Below, piece after piece: positions 54,808-64,000 of a DNA stretch of 64,000 nt. The notes beneath the pieces are model-generated. The model was not told the DNA's origin and did no database searches. It worked only from the letters and a program-made list of their open reading frames with translations. A program made the position numbers and the translations under genes. The stretch's first letter is position 1; each line of letters begins with the position of its first letter. Source of the DNA: Ovis canadensis (taxonomy: Eukaryota; Chordata; Mammalia; Artiodactyla; Bovidae); assembly GCF_042477335.2 (NCBI RefSeq), contig NC_091245.1, forward strand, positions 112,440,501 through 112,504,500. The letters run 5' to 3'.

Positions 54808-55994
54808 GAAGAGGTGGGTCATAGAGGATCTTGCTATAATTTGTTCAAACAGTGTTCTGTTTATGCTTTCCTCTAAGAGTTTTATAGTTTCTGGTTTTTT
54901 ACATCTTAAATCCATTTTGAGTTCACTTTTGTGTATGGTGTTAGGAATTGTTCTAATTTTATTCTTTTACACGTAGCTGACCAGTTTTCCCAGCACCACT
55001 TATTGAAGAGACTGTCTTTTCTCCATTTTATTCATATATTTTTGCCTCATATATCAAAGATAAGGTGCTCATAGGTGCATGGATCTATCTCCAGGTTTTC
55101 TATCTTGTTCCATTAATCTATATTTCTGTTTTTGTGCCAGTACCATATTATCTTGATGACTGTAGCTTTGTAGCATTGTCTAAAATCAGGAGAGTTGATT
55201 CCTCTATATCCACTCTTCTTTCTCAAGATTGCTTTGGCATCTTTTGTATTTCCATACAAGTTGTGAAATTAATTGTTTTAGTTCTATGAAAAATATACCA
55301 TTGGTAGTTTGATAAGGATTGTCTTGAATCTATAGATTCCTTTGGCTAGTATTTTCACTTCCACAATATTGATTCTTCCAATCCAAGAACATGGTATATC
55401 TCTCTATCTGTTTGTGTCATCTTTGACTTCTTTCATCAGTGTCTTATAGTTTTCTGCATACAGGTCTTTTGCCTCTTTAGACAGACTTATTCCTAAGTAT
55501 GTTATTATCTTTGTTGCAAAGGTGAATGGGATTGTTTCTTTAATTTTTCATATTATTTTTCATTGTTAGTGTATAGGAATGCAAGACATTTCTGTGTATT
55601 AATTTTATACCCTGCAAATTTACTATATTCATTGATAAGCTCTAGTAATTCTCTGGTGGCATCTTTAGGGTTTTATATGTATAGTATCATGTCATCTGCA
55701 AACAGTGAGAGTTTTCATTTCTCTTTTCCAATCTTGATTTCTTTTATTTCTTTTCCTTTTCTGATTGCTGTGGCTAGGATTTCTAAAACTCTGTTGAATA
55801 GTAGTGGTCATAGTGGGTACCTTGTCTTGTTCCAGATTTTAAATGAAATGCTTTAGGTTTTTCACCATTGGGAATAATGTTTGCTGTAGGTTTGTCACAT
55901 ATGGTCTTTATTTTGTTGAGGTATGCTCCTTCTGTGCCTGCTTCTGGAGAATGTTTATCTTAAATGATTGTTGAAGTTTGTCAAAAGCTTTCTC

Positions 55995-56148
55995 TGTGTC
56001 TATTAAGATTATCGTATGGTTTTTATCTTTCAATTTGTTAATATGATATATCACACTGATTGATTTCCATGTGTGTCTATTGAGATTATCATATGGTTTT
56101 TATCTTTCAATTTGTGAATATGGTATATCACATAGATTGATTTCCATA
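55995..56148 (-). repeat. 77-bp tandem duplication inside L1 ORF2
   Basis: Two adjacent 77-bp copies (55995-56071 and 56072-56148), each starting TGTGTCTATT and ending TTGATTTCCAT plus one base, differ at several positions. Other L1 copies have a single unit. Confidence 0.85.
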
Positions 56149-57737
56149 TATTGAAGAATCTTTGCATCCCTGGGATAAAACTGTCATGATTATGATGTGT
56201 AACTCTTTTTATGTTGTGTTGGATTCTGATTTCCAAACTTTTGTTGGGGATTTGTGCATCTATGTTCATCAGTGATATTGTTCTGTAATTTTCTATTCTT
56301 GTGGCATCTTTGGTTTTGGTATCAGTGTGATGGTGGCCTCATAGAATGGATTTGGGAGTTTTCCTTCCTCTGCAATGTTCCTGAAGAGTTTGAGCATGAA
56401 ACCTGTTAGGTCTTTTGGTAGAATTTGCCTGAAGCCATCTGGCCCTGGGCTTTTGTTTTTTGAAAGACTTTTTGTTATAGTTTCAATTTCATGTTTGTGA
56501 TTGGTCTGTTCATATTTTCTATTTCTTCCTGGCTCAGTTTTTGAAGGTTACACTTTTCTAAGAATCTGTCCATTTCTGCCAGTTTGTCTATTTTATTAGT
56601 ATATAATTGCTCATAAGAGTCTTATGATCTTTTATCTTTTGAATTTCTGTGTTGTTCATTGTAATTTCCCTTTTTTCATTTCTAATGTGATTGATTTGAA
56701 TCTTACCCTTTTTTTCTTGATGAGTCTGGCTAATGGTTTGTCAATTTTGTTCATCTTTTCAAAGAACCATCTTTTAGTTGTATTTATCTGTGCTATTGTC
56801 TCCTTCACTTCTTTTTCACTTATTTAAGCTCTGATCTTTATGATTTACTTCTTCTACTGACTTAGGGTTTTTTAATCTTCGTTTACTAGTTGCTTTAGTT
56901 GTGAAGTTAGGTTCTTTAGTTGTTGTTTCTCTTGTTTCTTGAGGCAGGCTTGTATTGTTGTTAACTTCCCTCTTAGCATTGCTTTTATTCATCCCACAGG
57001 TTTTGAGTTGTCATGTTGTCATTGTCATTTGTTTCTAGGCATATTTTCATTTCCTTTTTGATTTCTTCAGTGGTCTGTTGGTTATTCAGAATTGTATTGT
57101 TTAGGCTCCATGTGTTTGTGTATTTTTTACAGGTTATTTTTTTTTTCCTGTAGTTGGTATCTAAACTTATATATACCATTGTGGTCAGAAATGATGCTTG
57201 AAATGATTTCAATTTTTTAAAATTTACCAAGATGTGATAAACCCTGGAGCACGTTCCAAATGCTCTTGAGAAAGAAAGGAAATCTATCATTTTGGGGTTA
57301 AGTGCCCTATAGATATCTACCAGGTCTAACTGGTTCAATGAATCATTTAAAGCTTGTGCTTATTAATTTTCTGTCTGGCTGATCTGTCCATTGGTGTGAG
57401 TGGGGTGTTAAAGTCCCCTACTATTATTGTGTTACTATCAATTTCCATTTTAATAGTTGTTAGCATTTGCCTTATATATTGAGATGCTCATATTTTGGGT
57501 GCATATATATTTATAATTATTATATCTTCTTCTTGGATTGATCCCTTGATCATTTTGTAGAGTTCTTTGTTGTCTCTTGTATTGGTCTTTGTTTTAAAGT
57601 CTATTTTATCTGATGTGAGTAGTCCTTCCATTTTCTTTTGATTTCCATTTGCATGGAATATCTTTTTCCAACCCCTCACTTTCAGTTTTTATGTGTTCCC
57701 AGGTCTGAGGTGGGTCTCTTATTGACAGTATATATAG

Positions 57738-58174
57738 CTCAGTTCAGTTCAGTTCAGTCAGTCAATTGTGTCTGACTAAGACTCCAAGGACTGAAGCACA
57801 CCAGGCTTCCCTGTCCTTCACCAACTCCCAGAGTTTCCTCAAACTCATGTCCATTGAGTTGGTGATGCCATCCAACCGTCTCATCCTCTGTCATTCCCTT
57901 CTCCTCCTGCCTTCTATCTTTCCCAGCATTAGGGTCTTTCAGTTCTTCATATCAGGTGGCCAAAGTACTGGAGATTCAGCTTCAGCATTAGTCCTTCCAA
58001 TGAATATTCAGGACTGATTTCCTTTTCGATTGACTGACTGGATCTCCTTTCAGTCCAAGGGACTCTCAAGAGTCTTCTCCAGCACCGCAGTTCAAAAGCA
58101 TCAATTCTTCGGTGCTCAGCTTTCTTTATGGTCCAACTCTCACATCCATAGAGACTACTGGAAAAACCATAGCT
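57738..58174 (-). mobile_element. BovB LINE 3' fragment inside L1
   Basis: This is 0.44 kb of reversed BovB, from 'cagttcagttcagttcagtc' to 'actggaaaaaccatagctt'. The minus frame at 57947-58198 keeps 'YGCESWTIKKAEHRRID'. Confidence 0.9.
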
Positions 58175-58574
58175 TATAGTTTTTTTTCCTTTCATCACTT
58201 TAAGTATATCCTGCTACTCTCTTCTGGACTACAGAGTTTCTGTTGAAAAATCAGCTATTGGCCTTATGGGGATCCCCGTGTATGTTATTTGTTGTTTTCA
58301 CTTGCTGCTTTTAATAGTGGCTCTCTGTGTTTAATTTTTGTTCATTTGATTAATATGTGTCTTGGCATATTTATCCTTGGATTTATCCTGTGTGGGATTC
58401 TCTGGTCTTCCTGGACTTGGGTGGCTATTTCCTTTCCCATTTTAGGGAAGCTTTTGACTATAATCTTTTCAAATATCTTCTCATACCTTTTCTTTTTGTC
58501 CTCTTCTTCTGGGACCCCTATGATTCAAATGTTGGGCCACTTAATGTTGTCCCAGAGGTCTCTGAGACTGTCCT

Positions 58575-58844
58575 GCTGCTGCTGCATTGCTTTAGTCATG
58601 TCCAACTCTGTGTGACCCCATAGATGGCAGCCCACTAGGCTCCCCTGTCCCTGGGATTCTCCAGGCAAGAACACTGGAGTGGGTTGCCATTTCCTTCTCC
58701 AATGCATCAAAGTGAAAAGTGAAAGTGAAGTCACTCTGTTTTGTCTGACTCCTAGAAACCCCATGGACTGCAGCCCGCCAAGCTCCTCCTTCTATGGGAT
58801 TGTGCAGGCAAGAGTACTAGAGTGGGGTGCCATTGCCTTCTCCA
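58575..58844 (-). mobile_element. Bov-A2 SINE with target duplication inside L1
   Basis: This is a 270-bp reversed Bov-A2 with (GCT)4 at the left and two Bov-A units. It is flanked by a perfect 12-bp repeat TGAGACTGTCCT (58563-58574 and 58845-58856). Confidence 0.92.
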
Positions 58845-60289
58845 TGAGACTGTCCTCATTTCTTTTTATCCTGTTTTCTTCATGTTGCTCTGTTGCAGCT
58901 GTTTTTGCTATTCTATCTTCCAGCTCACTTCTCTGTTCTGCTGCTTCTCTCATTCTGCTATTGGTTCCCTCTAATGCTTTTCACCTCAGTTATTGTGTTC
59001 ATTGCTGATTGTCTGTTCTTTAAATCTTCTGGGTCCTTGGTAAACATTTCTTGTATCTTCTCAATCTGTGCCTCCAGCCATTTTATTTCCATGATTTTAG
59101 GTCATCTTTACTATCATTATTCTGGATTTATTTTCATGTAGACTGCTTATTTCTTCATTTGTTTGGTCTTTGGCTTTTCACCATCCCTTCAGCTGCTGCA
59201 TGCTTCTATGTCATTTCATATTGCTTACTTTACTGTGTTTGGGGGTCTCCTGGCTATAGGTTGGAAGTTGTGGTTCCTTTTAATTGTGCTGTCTTTACCC
59301 TGCCCCTTGAGGGTAGCTGTGATTCCTGGTGCCTAATGAAGTTTCCCTGATAGGGGGACTTGTGTCTGTGTTCTGGTGGATGGAGCTGGATTGTGTCTCT
59401 CTGAAAGGTAGTGCTGTGTCCAGTAGTGTGTTTTGGGGTGTCTATGAGCTTGGTATGTTTGGAGGCAGCCTTTCTGCAACTGGGCAGGTTTGTGCTCCTA
59501 CTTTGCTAAAGATTTGGCATGAGGCATCTGGAACTAGAGCTTGCAGGCCTTGGAGTGGGGCTTGGTCTTAGATTTGATACAGAGACTTTTGAGAGGGCTC
59601 TCACCTATTAATATTCCATGGTGTTGGGAGTTCTCTGGTGGTCCAAAGTCCTGAACTTGGGTATCCAACCTCTGAGGTTCAGGCCCATCCACTTACTGTA
59701 GCACCAAGATTTCACAGGCCACACAGCACAGAAAACAATATCCCAAGACTAATGGTGAAACAACAGTCAACAGCCAAGAACACCCAAAGAGACACACACT
59801 TACAAAGACAAGAGAGAAGAAGGAGAAAATAAAGGAAGTAAAAAAAGAAGAGAGCAATCAAGCCAATAATCAAGCCCCTAAGTGAAGATGAATACTAAAA
59901 ATTAGACTCTCAAAAATACAAAATAAAAAACATGGAAAAAATTGCAGTGTAACTAAGCAGTACTAAGGAGTAGAAATAGGAAAATAAAGTCAATTTATTT
60001 AAAAATGAGGTGTTTTTTTACAAAAGAAAAAGCAAGTTATAAAAAATAAAAATTAAAGGAGTAATAAAGAACGTTATTAGAACAATATAAAAAATGGGGG
60101 AGGGAAAATATATAGAATGGTAGTGATAAGAATGTCTATGTGATTCCTCTGTTTTCCGGCTCCAGTCGATTTGCCTACTGAGAAAGCCCTCCAGTATTTC
60201 TAGGAACATCTGTGATCCCGTTGTGGGCAGTGTGGGTTCAGAATAGATCTTGCCTTGCTCTATCTTGTATTTGCTTAAAATTCTATGTG

Positions 60290-60415
60290 TGTGCATGCAG
60301 GCTAAGTTGCTTCAGTTGTGTCTGACTCTTTGCAACCCTATGTACCATAGTCTGCCAGGCTCCTCCGTCCATGGGATTCTCCAGGTAAGAACATTGGAGT
60401 GGGTTGCCATGCCCT
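60290..60415 (-). mobile_element. Bov-tA/Bov-A fragment in the L1 5' UTR region
   Basis: 'aagttgcttcagttgtgtct', 'tccatgggattctccaggta' and 'tggagtgggttgccatgccc' mark a reversed Bov-A unit, truncated on the right. Confidence 0.8.
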
Positions 60416-61124
60416 CTATAGAGAAAGAGCAAACGAGCCGAGATGGCATGGTCAGGCTTTCTTGTCCCACACCTTGTAAACAATGATCATGTAACAGCTG
60501 AGGTCAATACAAGCTAGAGCAAGGCAAGATCTGAGTCTCAAGTAACATCTGTGTTGCCTCAGTGCCATCAGAGTATCTTCATGGCAGTCAACCCTGGGTC
60601 TCTCCCTGAGGTCCAGCCCTCAAAACCTGAGCCTCTGCAACCCAGCCCCACTCTCCACAGCGGGCATGAGCATGTGAGCCTGTTCTCAGCTGGGAAGTGC
60701 TGCTGCGCATGATCTCTGTGTGAAGTCTCTCCGTTTTGCCTTCTGAGCATGTGCTGTTTCGCTGCCCTCTGAGGTTCCAAGTTGAACCCGCCTGTGAGGG
60801 GGTTTCCTAGTGTATGGACTTTTCTCCTTCAGTACTCACTCCCCGGGGGTGCAGGTCCCCAACCTGATATCCTTTGTGTCCCTTTTTGTCTTTAACTATT
60901 CCCCTACCTCACTCTGAGGGGACTGGTTTGCCTTTTTAGAAGTCTGGGATCCTCTGCCAGCATTCAGAAGATGTCCTGTGGGGCTGTTTCACATACACAT
61001 GAGTTTTTGATGTATTTGTTGGGGGGAAGGTGGTCTCCCTGTTTTATTCCAACATCAACTTGAAAGTGTTCCCTGCCTTTTTGTGTTTTTCAAGCTTCAA
61101 CTGATAGGGTGAGATTCGCTCCCA

Positions 61125-61136
61125 CCCCCCCCCCCC
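61125..61136 (+). repeat. C12 homopolymer
   Basis: Twelve consecutive C bases between the L1 5' end and the CD48 3' region; a likely length-variable site. Confidence 0.85.
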
Positions 61137-61614
61137 AACTGGAAAGGATAATTTGCTTTACTAAGCCTATTAATTCAAACGTTAATCTCACCCAGAAACA
61201 CCCTCAGGGGCACCCAGAATAAGGTTTGGCCTGTGACCGGGTGCCTCTGTGGCCCAGTCAAATTTACACGTAAAATTAACCATCCAAGTCTAGGAAGAAA
61301 ATGAAAGGGTTTGATGAACACATGGTATTGTCTCTGCCACAGACATGATAAGGGGAGGGAGAGGTAATGTTGGTTTGATGTAAAGAGGAAGTGATCTGTG
61401 GTAGGACAGTTTGTTGAAAGGGAAAATTGTCTTTTAGTGACCCTATCAGCTCCAGGCCCATGAAGAACCACAGAGGAGGCAAACAAAGAGCAAAAATTCC
61501 CATTGTTATGCCAGTGGTGGGCCTGGGAGCTCTTGCCATCCTATAATGAAAGACCATGGTGAGAGAGCTTTGTCGATTTGATGGGCTTTTTGGATCCTAG
61601 GGATCAATAATCAG

Positions 61615-61899
61615 TTTTGACAATTATAGCATTGTTTATTGAAACAAAACATTGCAGATTATGTTCTGCCCATTTGTGGTGGGAAAGCACATATGTATAT
61701 GTATGCTGGAAAAACAATTAGAAAACATAAAATAAAATATTACTGTGATTATAAAAACTTCATGTGAATGTTCTTTTAGACATCTCAGTCCATTCCCTTA
61801 TTCCATATAGCCAGAGCTTCTGTCCTGGTTAAGAGCCGATTGCCAATGAGGTGAGGGCAAGATCTTGCATTCTTGAAGTTTCACTCTAGTTAGCTCTTC
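61615..61899 (-). other. CD48: CD48 3' untranslated region
   Basis: This is minus-strand sequence from the TGA to the expected cleavage site just beyond the AATAAA signal. It is short and AT-rich and carries no recognised repeat. The exact 3' end is inferred from the poly(A) signal. Confidence 0.6.
61635..61640 (-). terminator. CD48: CD48 poly(A) signal AATAAA
   Basis: A canonical AATAAA is read on the minus strand about 260 nt beyond the CD48 stop codon. It is the only such hexamer noticed between the stop and 61600 on this strand, so it is the best candidate for the mRNA 3' end. Confidence 0.65.
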
Positions 61900-61979
61900 T
61901 CAGGTCCAGAGGAGATTGACAAGAGTGGTTACCATGATCACTAGCCAAGTTGCCGTCCAAGCTACTCCAGAGGAGGAGG
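61900..61979 (-). CDS. CD48: CD48 last coding exon (GPI-anchor signal)
   Basis: This 80-nt terminal exon starts with two bases completing a split codon (phase 1), then 25 codons and TGA at 61902-61900. The acceptor is a CT-rich tract ending TTTCAG at 61980. The encoded tail is SSSGVAWTATWLV, a hydrophobic run, and a C-terminal LLWT. This is the CD48 pattern: small residues for GPI attachment, a W-x-x-x-W segment, then a hydrophobic tail with no cytoplasmic residues, cleaved when the GPI anchor is added. CD48 (SLAMF2) is a GPI-linked ligand of CD2 and CD244 on leukocytes. Location and orientation beside SLAMF1 fit the mammalian SLAM cluster. Earlier exons (IgC2, IgV, signal peptide) are not visible up to 64000. 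Confidence 0.85.
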
Positions 61980-61980
61980 C

Positions 61981-64000
61981 TGAAAGAGTAAGAAAATGCA
62001 AAACATTTATGTGTCCTGATTAATTTGTTGAGAAGGGGAGGGGGTGCTGGACTTTGGCGTGGGAGCTTCCATAGCAAGGGAGTGTGTCTCCTCTCTGAAT
62101 CCAGGCACAGTGTGCCCTGCACATCCTTTTTCCCAGATGAGCAAGAGCTCAATCTCCCAGATGCAAAGTAGAAAGAACACAGAAATCCTCTAAATATTAC
62201 TGGCTTTGCTGAGTCCTGTACATGAAGATCATCTTGGCATGTCTGTGGGCTTAGCAAAGAATCATTCTCCTACACTGGACAGCAGTTAAGTAGGGCAGAC
62301 CTTCAAGTGCAGTAGTTTATATGATACTGTATGCTAAGTTTAGGGGAGAAAGGATTGCCTGTTGATCACTACCAACTTGGTAGGGAAGGAAAAAAAGAAA
62401 GGGAAACTAAGAGATAGAGAAGTGTAGGGCAAGGGAGAGGAGGAGAGGAGAGTGATAAATTCTGGAAGGGGAATTAAGGATGCTCTTCTAGGATAATTGA
62501 GGTAGCTGAAAAGTAACAAGACGGGCTTAGACCTCAAAAAAGAAATGTATTATTGCTTTCATCCTCTCTGTGAATGGGCAGTCACTTTCATTCTATAAAG
62601 AACAAGGACTGTGTCTCTTCCTTTTTCTGGATCTCAGGATATGGTGTTGACATAAAGGTGATTTTAGAACCACCCAGCCAACTGGTGGTCTCATGGTCAG
62701 ACACCAAAGTCTTATACTGGATCTTCAGTGGTAGAGAAGCAGGGCATTATCATGAAAGACTGGAAGACATGACCAGTTGGTTGGGAAGAACACAGAACTT
62801 GTAGTTTCTATCGTTCACATATAGGAGCAGAGGCAAAGAAATCAGCATAGGTGAGCAGGGTAGTCTGGGTCCAGGAAGACCATGGAAGAGCCATGTCCCC
62901 AGGAGCCGCGATCCCTGGTGACTGGGCGTGCAGAGGGTCTCAGGTAAATGTTGGCACCACGGGTACGAGTTATTCTGGAGAGATGTATACACCAGGGCTT
63001 GGGGATGTGATTCCAGGTGTGTGGAGAGTACAGGGCCTAGAATGCTGAAGAGAGTGATTCAAATTTATCAGCTGGCCCCCCAAATCCCTAGTGTCTCTAG
63101 AATTAAAAGGACTTGGTGGGTCTAATTTAACCACCACTCACTGAAGGCTTCCTAGATCCTGTGCTAGGTAGTTACCTGTATTGTCTAATTTAATTCTCAG
63201 AACAGTATGAGATAAGAACTATTATTTTGTCTTATTTAAGAAGGACATGACTTGTAGAAGCTTAGTCACTTGTTTAGCTAATAAGTAATAGTCACAGGAT
63301 TAATCCCAGGTGTGATTGATTCCAAAATCTATAATCGTAGCTACCCCACAATTGGACCTGTGTAGGCTTGAGAGAGAGCCAGGAGTGATGCTCTATTGAG
63401 TGGGGCCTCCCAGGAAATAGAGAAATCTCAAACAGGAAAGCCAGAGTTTGCCTTTCCGACTTTATCAAGGGGCATACACCTGGGAAGAGCAGAGAATCTC
63501 AGTCCTAGGGCCAGGCTCTGCTGCTCACCACTCGTTCCCACTCATATTCATCCATTTGGCCCTTCTTTCTTTTGCTCCTCACTCCTCCTCAACCACTTCT
63601 TGGCCCTTCTTTCCTTTGCTATCTACCAGAAACACCTTTATGTTGCTGTACAACACTATCTGGACTGTTCCTCTACTTGCCGTTTTCCTCCCTACTCATC
63701 TTGAAATCTCAGTTTATCCTGCAAGGACCCTGCCCTCAGATTCCAGGACCATGCACTTATTAAAGCAGGGCAGGCAAAGGGGACATGAGAGCCCTTTGCA
63801 GGTGAGGACACTGAGCTCCACAAAGGTGAGGGAAGCTTGCTGAGAGACCATGTCAGAGACACAAGGAGAATCCAAGTCTACCACACCTCACTGGTGCCTT
63901 TGGGATTCTCCACCAAACTCTATGACAGGCAGCAGGAAAAGATCCCCACACTTTTCTTCATTCAAGAGAAAACTAGTTACCCTGTGCCCACCTCAGCTCC
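61981..64000 (-). other. CD48: CD48 last intron (partial, runs off the window)
   Basis: The acceptor at 61980 closes an intron that extends past the window end. No IgC2-coding exon is seen on the minus strand. A MIR-like fragment lies at about 63130-63350 ('tctaatttaattctcagaac', 'gcttagtcacttgtttagct'). The rest is unassigned. Confidence 0.65.

Larger units (their letters stand above)
52168..61080 (-). mobile_element. Long L1 element, antisense, near full length, with five nested insertions
   Basis: Reading leftwards on the minus strand: 5' UTR (about 61080-59200, including phrases such as 'gtctttaactattcccctac'), ORF1 region (about 59100-58190), ORF2 (57700-52900, heavily mutated) and 3' UTR with poly(A) (T run at 52168-52180). 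ORF2 remnants include an endonuclease-like stretch at 57488-57679. Insertions at 52324, 53381, 54382, 57738 and 58575 are listed separately. It is dead: there is no ORF above about 120 codons. Confidence 0.75.

Noticed and set aside
62574-62804. Plus-strand 76-codon frame with an Ig-like feel ('LVVSWSDTKVLYWIF')
   Set aside because: It is on the opposite strand to CD48, has no Ig cysteines or D-x-G-x-Y motif, and does not match any SLAM-family domain.
61981-64000. CD48 IgC2 exon
   Set aside because: No minus-strand frame here shows the C2 cysteines and YxC motif with splice sites.
1-64000. CRISPR arrays, prokaryotic operons or phage-like systems
   Set aside because: All direct repeats found are target duplications, microsatellites or interspersed elements of a mammalian genome.

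Overview
This is an intergenic and intronic window from a ruminant (bovid) nuclear genome. It is packed with repeats restricted to, or typical of, ruminants and other cetartiodactyls: BovB (RTE) LINEs, Bov-tA and Bov-A2 SINEs, CHR (tRNA-Glu) SINEs and artiodactyl L1. There are no operons, ribosome binding sites or CRISPR arrays. Species cannot be fixed from the sequence alone; Bos or a close relative is a reasonable reading.

Two host genes are supported, both on the minus strand and both of the SLAM (CD2-like immunoglobulin) family. SLAMF1 (CD150) is partial. Exon 1 (start codon and signal peptide) is at 18313-18388, exon 2 (IgV) at 9321-9659 and exon 3 (IgC2) at 7102-7386. All splice junctions are canonical and phase 1, and together they give an uninterrupted 233-residue ectodomain plus one base of the next codon. 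The transmembrane and cytoplasmic exons are not visible and must lie below position 1. CD48 (SLAMF2) is represented only by its last coding exon (61900-61979, the GPI-anchor signal), its 3' UTR and its poly(A) signal; the earlier exons lie beyond 64000. The order SLAMF1 then CD48, in the same orientation, matches the mammalian SLAM cluster (human 1q23).

Layout: 1-7101 is SLAMF1 intron 3 (L2, MaLR LTRs, nested SINEs, BovB, L1 5' half). 7102-18388 is SLAMF1 exons 3 to 1 with introns carrying MIR, L2, a mariner-like element and a recent L1 tail. 18389-18560 is the putative promoter and 5' UTR. 18560-61600 is about 43 kb between the genes, built of layered insertions: a chimeric L1/U6 insertion (18.9-19.2 kb), SINEs, three solo LTRs of one endogenous retrovirus family (28.6, 45.6 and 48.8 kb), several BovB copies including one with a 571-codon frame (39.1-41.4 kb), and a long antisense L1 (52.2-61.1 kb) carrying five younger insertions. 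61600-64000 is the 3' end of CD48 and its last intron.

How the genes relate: SLAMF1 is a self-ligand receptor on lymphocytes, macrophages and dendritic cells and is also the known immune-cell receptor of morbilliviruses. CD48 is a GPI-anchored ligand of CD2 and CD244. I found no undescribed gene system. The most unusual structure is the L1/U6 insertion, in which the U6 piece is inverted relative to the L1. Next come the solo-LTR family, one member of which has a doubled U3, and a 91-bp diverged duplication of unknown nature near 43.7 and 44.8 kb.
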